Shown: one piece after another, positions 1 to 5,371 of the stretch
Numbering within the stretch: position 1 is the first letter of the stretch
Layout of the letters: each line of letters opens with the position of its first letter
DNA from: Streptosporangiaceae bacterium
Lineage (GTDB): Bacteria > Actinomycetota > Actinomycetes > Streptosporangiales > Streptosporangiaceae
Length of the DNA stretch: 5,692 bases
Direction of reading: 5' to 3'
NCBI GenBank assembly: GCA_030038715.1
Contig: JASHSO010000262.1
Location: 1 to 5,692, forward strand
Made by a program: the position numbers and the translations under genes
Notes under the pieces: model-generated
What the model was told of the DNA's origin: nothing
The model's database searches: none
Seen by the model: only the letters and a program-made list of their open reading frames with translations

Positions 1-586
1 CAGGCCGGGACTGTTCTTCCTTCGTCACGTTCTGGGCGGCCGTCAGTCGTTGGGTGTTGTTCCGGTAGTAGTCGAACGTCTCCGAGTTATTCGGGACTGC
101 GCGGCCGAAGCCGTTCAGATCGAACGCCATCGAGTTCTCCTCCCGGATCGGGAACACCGGCAGCCACCAGTTGAGCTGTTGGAACGGCGCGCTGTACCAG
201 GAGTCTCGGTGCCACGGAAAGGCGGCGGCGACACCCGTAGTGAGGTGGCCGATTGGGAATGAAGTGCGCGGCCTCGGCACGTCGTAGTGTGTAAACTCGG
301 CTGGCAGGCCGGCCTGAGTGATGATGTCGCAGACGAGACGCTTCGACCGGTCTGCATGGATCCAACGCGGCTTCCACTGACCGAGCAGCTTGGCCATCTC
401 GGCTGGCTCGATGTACTCGTGTGCATGCTCCGGGTCATGCGGTCCGAACAGTTCGGTGAGCTGCTCACGGGTGTAATCCACGAAGTCGCTGACAGCCTGC
501 AGGCGGGTCAACACGACCAGCTTGCCGTCGTAGAGCGCCTGCCGGAGCGCGTCGTCGGGCAGTTCCGGATCAACCATGACGGTCAT
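1..586 (-). CDS. Putative Fe(II)/2-oxoglutarate-dependent oxygenase (PhyH-like), C-terminus beyond the window
   Basis: This open frame runs from ATG at 586 through the left edge without a stop, giving 195 visible residues; the rest is missing because the window ends. The best motif is a tryptophan-histidine-arginine-aspartate stretch with H126 and D128. This matches the HxD pair that binds iron in phytanoyl-CoA-hydroxylase-like and other cupin-fold 2-oxoglutarate oxygenases. It is followed by an aromatic strand rich in Trp, Leu and Pro (about 138-147) and by a Glu-Glu-Asn-Ser-Met-Ala segment (149-154), as expected after the first iron ligands. The distal histidine and the 2-oxoglutarate-binding arginine would lie outside the window. 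No signal peptide or membrane segment is seen, so it is probably cytosolic. The ATG at 586 is preferred over the in-frame ATG at 577 because AGGGA lies 6 bases before it. It is the fourth gene of a minus-strand operon, 17 bases after the deacetylase. Hydroxylation of a sugar or glycan precursor is inferred from neighbours only. Confidence 0.72.
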   Translation of the reverse strand, partial: MTVMVDPELPDDALRQALYDGKLVVLTRLQAVSDFVDYTREQLTELFGPHDPEHAHEYIEPAEMAKLLGQWKPRWIHADRSKRLVCDIITQAGLPAEFTHYDVPRPRTSFPIGHLTTGVAAAFPWHRDSWYSAPFQQLNWWLPVFPIREENSMAFDLNGFGRAVPNNSETFDYYRNNTQRLTAAQNVTKEEQSRP

Positions 587-592
587 GGGACT

Positions 593-597
593 TCCCT
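593..597 (-). promoter_or_regulatory. Ribosome binding site of the putative oxygenase gene
   Basis: On the minus strand AGGGA, inside a GAGGGAAG stretch, lies 6 bases before the ATG at 586 and 15 bases before the alternative ATG at 577. The spacing favours the first start. The site sits in the 17-base gap after the deacetylase stop codon. Confidence 0.6.
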
Positions 598-603
598 CAC
601 TTC

Positions 604-1278
604 CTAGGTTCTTGTGCGATTCAGGAACTGGCCGCCGAGCACCAGCTTCGTACAGGTGAAAGCTTCGGCGTACGGCGCATGGCACTCCACGCCGCGCAAC
701 CTGGCCAGGCCGAGGAAGACGTCGTCGTCCCACCAGTCGCGATCGTGTTGGGACGGGTAGCACTTGTGCAGAAGCTCGACCTTGCGCCGAGCCGCGTCGG
801 CCGACAGCGGTACGTACACCTGAGGACGGCCCAGGTCGCCGTCCCATTTAGGGATCTCGTACGCAAGGTAGAGCTGGTCACGGAAAACTGTCGGCACGAT
901 CTCGCCAATGGTCCTATGGTCTTGGTGTGCGTCAGCGGCTGAGGGCGCGACGACGAGGTCGGGTTGGAATGACCGCGCCACGTCATGGAGGACATCCTTC
1001 ACGTCGCCCCACGCTGCGGGCAGTCGGCCTTCTGGGAGGTCGTGCAGCTCTACAGTCAGATCGGCATTGGGCAGGAACGCCTCCGCTGCAGCCCGTGCCT
1101 CTGTCTGGCGAGCTCCAGTGCCGGTGATCAGGACATAGTGGGCGCGCAACCCAGGCCCAGTCTCCGCAAGGCCAAGTAGGGTCGCGCCCGCGCCGATTTC
1201 GATGTCGTCCGGATGCGCGCCGAGCGCCAGCACGGACAGCGGCCTATGCTCCGGCCTGATCAGGCTCAGCGGTAGCAT
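604..1278 (-). CDS. PIG-L/LmbE family zinc-dependent N-deacetylase
   Basis: The 224-residue protein belongs to the PIG-L/LmbE family, whose members (for example MshB of mycothiol synthesis) remove acetyl groups from N-acetylated amino sugars. Near the N-terminus it has the family motif Ala-His-Pro-Asp-Asp-Ile-Glu (21-27). By analogy with MshB, H22 and D25 would be zinc ligands and D24 the catalytic base. A second motif, His-Gln-Asp-His-Arg at 118-122, supplies the third ligand, H121. A Tyr-Pro-Ser-Gln segment (174-177) is also typical. The length is normal for short bacterial members, and no signal peptide or membrane segment is visible, so it should act in the cytosol. It starts 7 bases after the nucleotidylyltransferase stop; a weak GAG about 7 bases before the ATG overlaps that stop. 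The family is clear. The substrate is unknown; an acetamido sugar or sugar nucleotide made by the same operon is the natural inference. Confidence 0.92.
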   Translation of the reverse strand: MLPLSLIRPEHRPLSVLALGAHPDDIEIGAGATLLGLAETGPGLRAHYVLITGTGARQTEARAAAEAFLPNADLTVELHDLPEGRLPAAWGDVKDVLHDVARSFQPDLVVAPSAADAHQDHRTIGEIVPTVFRDQLYLAYEIPKWDGDLGRPQVYVPLSADAARRKVELLHKCYPSQHDRDWWDDDVFLGLARLRGVECHAPYAEAFTCTKLVLGGQFLNRTRT

Positions 1279-1285
1279 CTGCAGC

Positions 1286-2158
1286 TCAACCCAGCTTTGG
1301 CAACGCTGTCAACCCGGATTCCTCGCGGCCCGCCGCCTCGCCCAGCGCGTGGCCAAGCGGCGAGACTGCGGCGGACCGGTCGGTGTCCCAAATCATCCAG
1401 GGGCAGTCTCCGCGGTGGTACATCTCCTCCAGCTGTGCACGTTCCTTCACGGTGTCAGCGGGAGACCAGTAGCCCTTGTAAGGGTAGGCGATGACCCGCC
1501 GCTGTGGTACGAGCCGCCGCATTATGGCGTCTTCGACAAGATCCTCGCCCTCGTGCAGGTACTCGAAGATCTCCGGCCGAAGCACGAAGTAGCCGCCGTT
1601 CTCCCACTGACGCAGATCGCGCATGGGCGTGACCTGATTGATGATCCCGTCGTCGCCGATTTCTACGACGTGGTGCGAAGACTGCGGCGGCACGGCTAGC
1701 AGACTCGCCACGGCGTCGCAGGCTGCGAGCCTCGCGATTATGTCCGGCAACGAAGCGTTGGTCAGCACGTCGGCATAGTTGGCCAAGAACATCGACTCGC
1801 CTTCGAGGAAGCCCTGTACCCGCCGCAAGCGCTCGCCGATCGCCGAGTTCAGCCCCGTGTCCACGAACGTGATCCGCCACTCGGAAATGTCCGCACTGAA
1901 AAGCCGTACGTCCCGGGCGCCATTCTCCAGCACGAAGTCGTTCGACCGCGTCTCGTCGTAGTTCAGGAAGAAGTCCTTGACGTAAGACGCGCCGTAACCG
2001 AGGCACAGGATGAAGTCCGTGTGCCCGAAATGCGCGTAGTACCGCATTACATGCCACAACAGCGGTCGTTCGCCGACCATCGCCATCGGCTTGGGACCGC
2101 TACTGATCCCATCGCGCATTCGCATGCCGAGGCCACCACAGAAAAGGACGACTTTCAT
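1286..2158 (-). CDS. Sugar-1-phosphate nucleotidylyltransferase, glucose-1-phosphate cytidylyltransferase-like
   Basis: This 290-residue enzyme should join a sugar 1-phosphate to an NTP, giving an NDP-sugar and pyrophosphate. The N-terminus has the Gly-Gly-Leu-Gly-x-Arg nucleotide loop (8-13), then Lys-Pro-Met (23-25) and a Leu-Leu-Trp-His-Val-Met segment (33-38) characteristic of the RfbF branch that makes CDP-glucose. Asn-Tyr-Ala-Asp (127-130) supplies the probable metal-binding D130. Glu-Asn-Gly-Gly-Tyr-Phe-Val-Leu (186-193) and Tyr-Trp-Ser-Pro-Ala-Asp-Thr (230-236) match the sugar-site and second-metal segments of that branch. Departures are Met where Thr is usual in the nucleotide loop, Ala-Asp-Val where Gly-Asp-Gly is usual, and a tail of about 30 residues beyond the usual family length of roughly 257. 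It starts 14 bases after the C-methyltransferase stop, with GGTGAG just upstream. CTP and glucose 1-phosphate are the likely substrates, but another base or sugar cannot be excluded; no CDP-glucose 4,6-dehydratase gene is visible here. Confidence 0.88.
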   Translation of the reverse strand: MKVVLFCGGLGMRMRDGISSGPKPMAMVGERPLLWHVMRYYAHFGHTDFILCLGYGASYVKDFFLNYDETRSNDFVLENGARDVRLFSADISEWRITFVDTGLNSAIGERLRRVQGFLEGESMFLANYADVLTNASLPDIIARLAACDAVASLLAVPPQSSHHVVEIGDDGIINQVTPMRDLRQWENGGYFVLRPEIFEYLHEGEDLVEDAIMRRLVPQRRVIAYPYKGYWSPADTVKERAQLEEMYHRGDCPWMIWDTDRSAAVSPLGHALGEAAGREESGLTALPKLG

Positions 2159-2172
2159 AGGGTCTCACCCAC

Positions 2173-3396
2173 TCAGATGATTTCCAGCTGGGGGATCGGG
2201 AAGACCAGACGACCACCCCACGAGCGGACGTAATCGAGCTGCTGTATGAGTTCCTCCTTAAGATTCCATGGCAGTACGAGAATGTAGTCGGGCCTGGTCA
2301 ACGCTAGGTGTTCCGGTGCGTAGATGGGGATATGCGTACCTGGCAGGAACTTGCCCTGCTTGAAATGGCTCCGATCGACCGTGTAGTTGAGGAGGTCGGT
2401 TCGGATGGCGCAGTGGTTCAGCAACGTGTTGCCCTTGCCTGGAGCACCGTAGCCAGCTACTGACAGGCCTGCGGCTGCCGCATCGAGCAGGAATCTGACC
2501 AGGTCTCCCTTGATCTTCAGGACCTGGCTAGCAAAGCCCGTGTGCCCAGCCACCGTGTGCAGCCCGGCCGCCTCCTCGGCGTCGAGTACCGCCTTCACCC
2601 GGCTCGTGGGCTCGCCCGCCGTTTCGGTAGGCCGCGCATAAACCCGCAGCGATCCGCCGTGGGTGTTGAGCTCGTCGACGTCGACGACCCTCAGGCCCGA
2701 TGCGGCTAGCGCCTGCGAGGAGGTCAGCAGGGACAAGTACGAGAAGTGCTCGTGGTAGATAGTGTCGTACTGGCGTCGGTCAATCAGCTGGAGCAGATGC
2801 GGGAACTCGAGCGTCACCAGGCCGGTGTCCTTCACCAGCGCGCGCAGGCCCGCAGCAAAGCCGCGGATGTCGGGAACGTGAGCCAACACGTTGTTCCCGG
2901 CAACGAGGTCGGCCTCGCCGCGCCGAGCGGCGATGTTGCGGCCAGTTTCCGGGTTGAGGAATTCCACTTCCGTACGGATGCCCTTAGACCTAGCGGCATC
3001 GGCCACGTTTGCAGCAGGCTCGACGCCGAGCACGGGGATTCCCAGGGCGAGGAAATGCTGCAACAGGTAGCCGTCGTTGCTTGCGACCTCGGTGACAAGG
3101 CTGTTGCTGCTTAGATCGAGGCGGCACGTCATGTCCAGCGCATACTGCCTGGCATGCGCTACCCACGAGTCAGAGTAAGAGGAGAAGTACGCGTAATTCG
3201 AGAAGATATGCTCGGCCGAAACGTATGCAGGCAATTGTACGAGTAGGCACGCATCGCAGATGCGGACGTGTAGCGGATAAAACACCTCGGCGTCGTCCAG
3301 TTTCTCGGTCGGCACGTAGCTCTCGCACAGCGGCGACATTCCAAGGTCCACAAACGTTCGAGTTAGCTCGGCATCACACAAACGGCATGTTGGCAT
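2173..3396 (-). CDS. NDP-keto-sugar C-methyltransferase (TylC3/TcaB9-type, SAM-dependent)
   Basis: This 407-residue protein has the three-part build of deoxysugar C-methyltransferases. An N-terminal zinc-binding domain carries C4, C7, C47 and C50. A SAM-binding domain has Glu-Val-Ala-Ser-Asn-Asp-Gly (103-109). The C-terminal domain has Gly-Tyr-Gly-Ala-Pro-Gly-Lys-Gly (315-322) and Lys-Gln-Gly with Pro-Gly-Thr (346-354). Such enzymes methylate the carbon next to the keto group of an NDP-4-keto-deoxysugar. The active-site residues I recall for TcaB9 of Micromonospora (Tyr76, His181, Tyr222, Glu224, His225) all have counterparts at a constant offset of eight: Y68, H173, Y214, E216 and H217. The protein therefore looks fully active. 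ATG at 3396 is chosen because it puts the first zinc cysteine at residue 4, as in the divergent neighbour; GTG at 3423 is possible, and neither has a strong ribosome site. It is the first gene of the minus-strand operon. The exact sugar is unknown. Confidence 0.92.
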   Translation of the reverse strand: MPTCRLCDAELTRTFVDLGMSPLCESYVPTEKLDDAEVFYPLHVRICDACLLVQLPAYVSAEHIFSNYAYFSSYSDSWVAHARQYALDMTCRLDLSSNSLVTEVASNDGYLLQHFLALGIPVLGVEPAANVADAARSKGIRTEVEFLNPETGRNIAARRGEADLVAGNNVLAHVPDIRGFAAGLRALVKDTGLVTLEFPHLLQLIDRRQYDTIYHEHFSYLSLLTSSQALAASGLRVVDVDELNTHGGSLRVYARPTETAGEPTSRVKAVLDAEEAAGLHTVAGHTGFASQVLKIKGDLVRFLLDAAAAGLSVAGYGAPGKGNTLLNHCAIRTDLLNYTVDRSHFKQGKFLPGTHIPIYAPEHLALTRPDYILVLPWNLKEELIQQLDYVRSWGGRLVFPIPQLEII

Positions 3397-3515
3397 CAAT
3401 GACACGGCTGGCCCCAAATCCACGGATCGTTGCTGCGCGGATCAAGTTGACGCCAGACGTGCGACGCGCAACTCGTGGGACCACTACCCTGGTTCGAGCC
3501 GAGAAGGGGGCTCTG
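3397..3515. promoter_or_regulatory. Divergent intergenic region, probable promoters for both methyltransferase genes
   Basis: These 119 bases separate two genes read away from each other, so promoters for both should lie here or just inside the 5' ends. No strong consensus is seen. On the minus strand TTGATC (3444-3449) followed after 17 bases by TGGATT is a weak candidate for -35 and -10 elements. On the plus strand TTGACG (3447-3452) resembles a -35 element but lacks a matching -10. An imperfect inverted repeat pairs 3429-3437 with 3465-3472 (GTTGC, one bulged T, GCG, against CGCGCAAC) and could be an operator. The region role is inferred from gene layout; the individual elements are weak. 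Confidence 0.45.
3504..3510 (+). promoter_or_regulatory. Ribosome binding site deciding the start of the divergent methyltransferase-like gene
   Basis: AAGGGGG ends 5 bases before the ATG at 3516. This supports that start over upstream in-frame starts, which would read across the 5' part of the opposite gene. Confidence 0.7.
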
Positions 3516-4652
3516 ATGAGCATCTGCCGGGCGTGCAAGGGGCGTAGTGGCAAGCTGGTGCTTGACCTGGGTCTCCAGCCACCCTGCGACTACTTTCCGG
3601 ACATTGATGATCTCGGTCCCGACCCGGTCTACCCCCTGCAGATGTGGCTGTGCACGCAGTGTGGGCTGGCACAGCTCGTGGCCGACCCCACAGTGCCTGA
3701 GGAACCGAAGGCCATTGAGCCAGCGGGGCTCATCGCGCAGGCATCCGATGCGGTGCGCAAGGTCTGGCTTGCCGGGCTGCTGCGGGAGGGAGACACGGTA
3801 GCCGAGTACGGCAGTCCGCATGGCGGATCGTGCCTTGACCTGCTGGCCGAACGCGGGCTTGTACCAGTCATTGGCGAACGGCCGGCGGACGTCGTTTTCG
3901 ACTCCTTCGGCATGATGCACGACGCGGACCAGGCGGCTGCCATGCGCCAGCGGACCGCGAGGGTAGCACCCGGCGGAACATTGCTGCTGCAGTACCACGC
4001 TCTTGGCACCATCATCCGGCAGGGGCAGTGGAACGCTCTCCGGCACGGCCACTACGCGTATTACTCCGCGGCTGCGCTGACTGCGATGCTGGCCGAGACC
4101 GGCTTCAGCCCGCGCATCGCCTGGCGCTTCGATCTGTACGGAGGCACAGTTTTGCTCGCAGCACGCCGCGATGCAGACAGTTCTGGCGCGCCAGATGGGT
4201 CCGTGCGGTCGCTGATAGCTGAAGAGCAAGGCATGGGAGTCGGCGATCCGGCAGTTGTCAGCAAGCTGCAGCGGGACTCGCGTGATCGCGCCGAGGGCCT
4301 GCGTTGCTTCCTCATCGCTGAGAAGAACGCGGAACGGGTCGTCCTCGGCTACGGTGCTGCGTCGCGGGCTGTTGCCCTGCTCTGCCGCGCGGAGGTCGAT
4401 CGTTCGGTGCTGCCAGCGATCGTCGATGCCTCGCCGACCAAGCAGGGTAGGCGTATGCCGGGCACGGACATACCAGTCGTGGGCCCGGCCGAACTTGCCC
4501 AGCGCAAACCCGCTTCGGTCCTGCTGTTCCTTGCCGATCTGCGAGACGAAGTGCGGAGAACCTTTCCGGACGTCGAGGCATCTGGAGGGCGCTGGGTTGA
4601 CGCAGATGCGCTTGGCTCGTCTCATGCCAGGACCTCAGGAAGCCTGCAGTAG
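3516..4652 (+). CDS. Divergent C-methyltransferase-family protein with incomplete SAM domain and altered active site
   Basis: This 378-residue protein is a relative of the C-methyltransferase encoded head-to-head with it. The N-terminal zinc-binding domain is intact (C4, C7, C46, C49). So is the C-terminal domain, with Gly-Tyr-Gly-Ala-Ala (278-282) and Lys-Gln-Gly followed by Pro-Gly-Thr-Asp-Ile-Pro (309-320). The middle differs. The SAM loop reads Glu-Tyr-Gly-Ser-Pro-His-Gly (97-103). About 34 residues present in the neighbour between its positions 126 and 161 are absent. The Tyr-rich segment around the neighbour's Y68 has no tyrosine here. The Tyr-His-Glu-His active-site motif reads Arg-His-Gly-His (176-179). 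H135 and H179 match active-site histidines. ATG at 3516 is chosen for its strong ribosome site and because it puts the first cysteine at residue 4. The 3' end overlaps the convergent sigma gene by 18 bases. It could be a changed-function transferase, a binding protein or a non-catalytic partner of the neighbour. Family is sure, function is not. Confidence 0.88.
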   Translation: MSICRACKGRSGKLVLDLGLQPPCDYFPDIDDLGPDPVYPLQMWLCTQCGLAQLVADPTVPEEPKAIEPAGLIAQASDAVRKVWLAGLLREGDTVAEYGSPHGGSCLDLLAERGLVPVIGERPADVVFDSFGMMHDADQAAAMRQRTARVAPGGTLLLQYHALGTIIRQGQWNALRHGHYAYYSAAALTAMLAETGFSPRIAWRFDLYGGTVLLAARRDADSSGAPDGSVRSLIAEEQGMGVGDPAVVSKLQRDSRDRAEGLRCFLIAEKNAERVVLGYGAASRAVALLCRAEVDRSVLPAIVDASPTKQGRRMPGTDIPVVGPAELAQRKPASVLLFLADLRDEVRRTFPDVEASGGRWVDADALGSSHARTSGSLQ

Positions 4653-5273
4653 CACGCGCAGCCGGTCCAGGCATCGCCCACGGGTGGGGCCGATGCTTCC
4701 CACCGGGAGGCCCAGCTGATCCGAGATCTCGGCATAAGACGCCGGCGGATCGGCCATCAGCAACTCAAGAAGCTGCTGCCAGCGCGACGGCAGTCTGGTT
4801 ATGGCCTCGCGAACCTCGCGCGCGCGCTCATCGGCGAGCAGCCGCTCATCGACCTCCGGCTGGTGCAACACCGCTTCGGCGAGCGCCGCGTCGTCGTTCT
4901 GGATCAGCATGACCCTCTTGCCTGCCACCACATGACGCAGGCACTCGTGGCGCGCCGTGGTGGCCAGCCAGCTTCCTATGCGCTCCGGGTACTCGATGCG
5001 ACCGATGTGCTCAATCAGGCGGAGCCATGTGGCTTGGACTACGTCAGCGGCGTCGCTCTCGGCGAGCCTGAAATCGCGAGTCATGGCCCAGATAAGCCTC
5101 GAGTATTGATCGACCAAGCGTTCCCAGGCCCAGCAGTCTCCATCAGTGGCACGCCGCACCAGTAGTGCGACGTCCACCGGGCCATCGGGGATCGCGACAG
5201 ATCCTTCGCCAGGCGTCCGCTGAGCGTCCCGGCCACCTGCACAACGGATAGTTGGAACGACCCGCCCAGTCAT
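4635..5273 (-). CDS. ECF-type RNA polymerase sigma factor (sigma-70 family)
   Basis: The 212-residue protein would direct RNA polymerase to a specific promoter set. Region 2 spans roughly residues 48-115, with the Asp-Gln-Tyr-Ser-Arg-Leu-Ile-Trp helix (55-62), the Asp-Ala-Ala-Asp-Val-Val-Gln-Ala-Thr-Trp segment (74-83) that contacts core enzyme, and the Ser-Trp-Leu-Ala-Thr-Thr-Ala-Arg-His-Glu stretch (101-110) used in -10 recognition. Region 4 spans about 155-210: Leu-Pro-Ser-Arg-Trp opens the segment, and a helix-turn-helix (about 179-207) contains Pro-Val-Gly-Ser-Ile-Gly-Pro-Thr-Arg-Gly-Arg. No sigma regions 1 or 3 are present. The N-terminal 30 or so residues are not conserved-looking. ATG at 5273 is chosen because AAGGA lies 7 bases upstream; GTG at 5378 would overlap the previous gene. 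No anti-sigma gene or membrane sensor is visible on either side. Its targets are unknown; control of the polysaccharide locus is a guess from position. Confidence 0.92.
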   Translation of the reverse strand: MTGRVVPTIRCAGGRDAQRTPGEGSVAIPDGPVDVALLVRRATDGDCWAWERLVDQYSRLIWAMTRDFRLAESDAADVVQATWLRLIEHIGRIEYPERIGSWLATTARHECLRHVVAGKRVMLIQNDDAALAEAVLHQPEVDERLLADERAREVREAITRLPSRWQQLLELLMADPPASYAEISDQLGLPVGSIGPTRGRCLDRLRVLLQAS

Positions 5274-5280
5274 ACCGATG

Positions 5281-5285
5281 TCCTT
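5281..5285 (-). promoter_or_regulatory. Ribosome binding site deciding the sigma factor start
   Basis: On the minus strand AAGGA lies 7 bases before the ATG at 5273, an ideal spacing. It makes this start much better supported than the upstream GTG at 5378. Confidence 0.75.
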
Positions 5286-5289
5286 GACG

Positions 5290-5371
5290 TTGACCGGCCC
5301 GGCACGAGCGAGCAAGAGGCCCTGGTCAGGTCCGCCGCTGGTGCCTGTGGAGAGGCGTTCGGTCCGGTCAA
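5290..5371. repeat. 12-base imperfect inverted repeat with 58-base spacer
   Basis: TTGACCGGCCCG at 5290-5301 is the reverse complement of CGGTCCGGTCAA at 5360-5371 except for one base. The outer eight bases of each arm match perfectly. The right arm covers the stop codon of the glycosylphosphotransferase gene (5368-5370), and the left arm ends about 17 bases before the sigma factor start. A short TTGAC copy at 5284-5288 precedes the left arm. It could be a protein-binding operator or an RNA stem ahead of the sigma gene. No T-rich tract follows, so it is not a classical terminator. Function is not established. Confidence 0.5.

Noticed and set aside
1455..2057. Minus-strand 200-codon frame inside the nucleotidylyltransferase gene.
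   Set aside because: Arg- and Ala-rich product in a shifted frame of a well-supported enzyme gene; a composition artefact.
2251..2260. Strong ribosome-site-like AAGGAGGA on the minus strand inside the C-methyltransferase gene.
   Set aside because: No suitable start codon follows at usable distance, and the bases encode ordinary conserved Lys-Glu-Glu residues.
3397..3423. GTG at 3423 as start of the canonical C-methyltransferase.
   Set aside because: It adds nine residues before the zinc domain with no good ribosome site; ATG at 3396 matches the usual N-terminus. It cannot be fully excluded.
3225..3515. Upstream extension of the plus-strand methyltransferase-like frame back to 3225.
   Set aside because: The added residues are Arg-rich without domain features and are antisense to the opposite methyltransferase; ATG at 3516 has a strong ribosome site and puts the zinc cysteines in the usual place.
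3396..4625. Long open minus-strand frame (about 409 codons) opposite the plus-strand methyltransferase-like gene.
   Set aside because: No recognisable domain, and it mirrors a gene with clear family motifs; long antisense frames are common in high-GC DNA.
4683..4704. Hairpin GGTGGG/CCCACC just after the methyltransferase-like gene as a terminator.
   Set aside because: The stem is only six pairs, no T-tract follows, and it lies within the sigma region 4 coding sequence.
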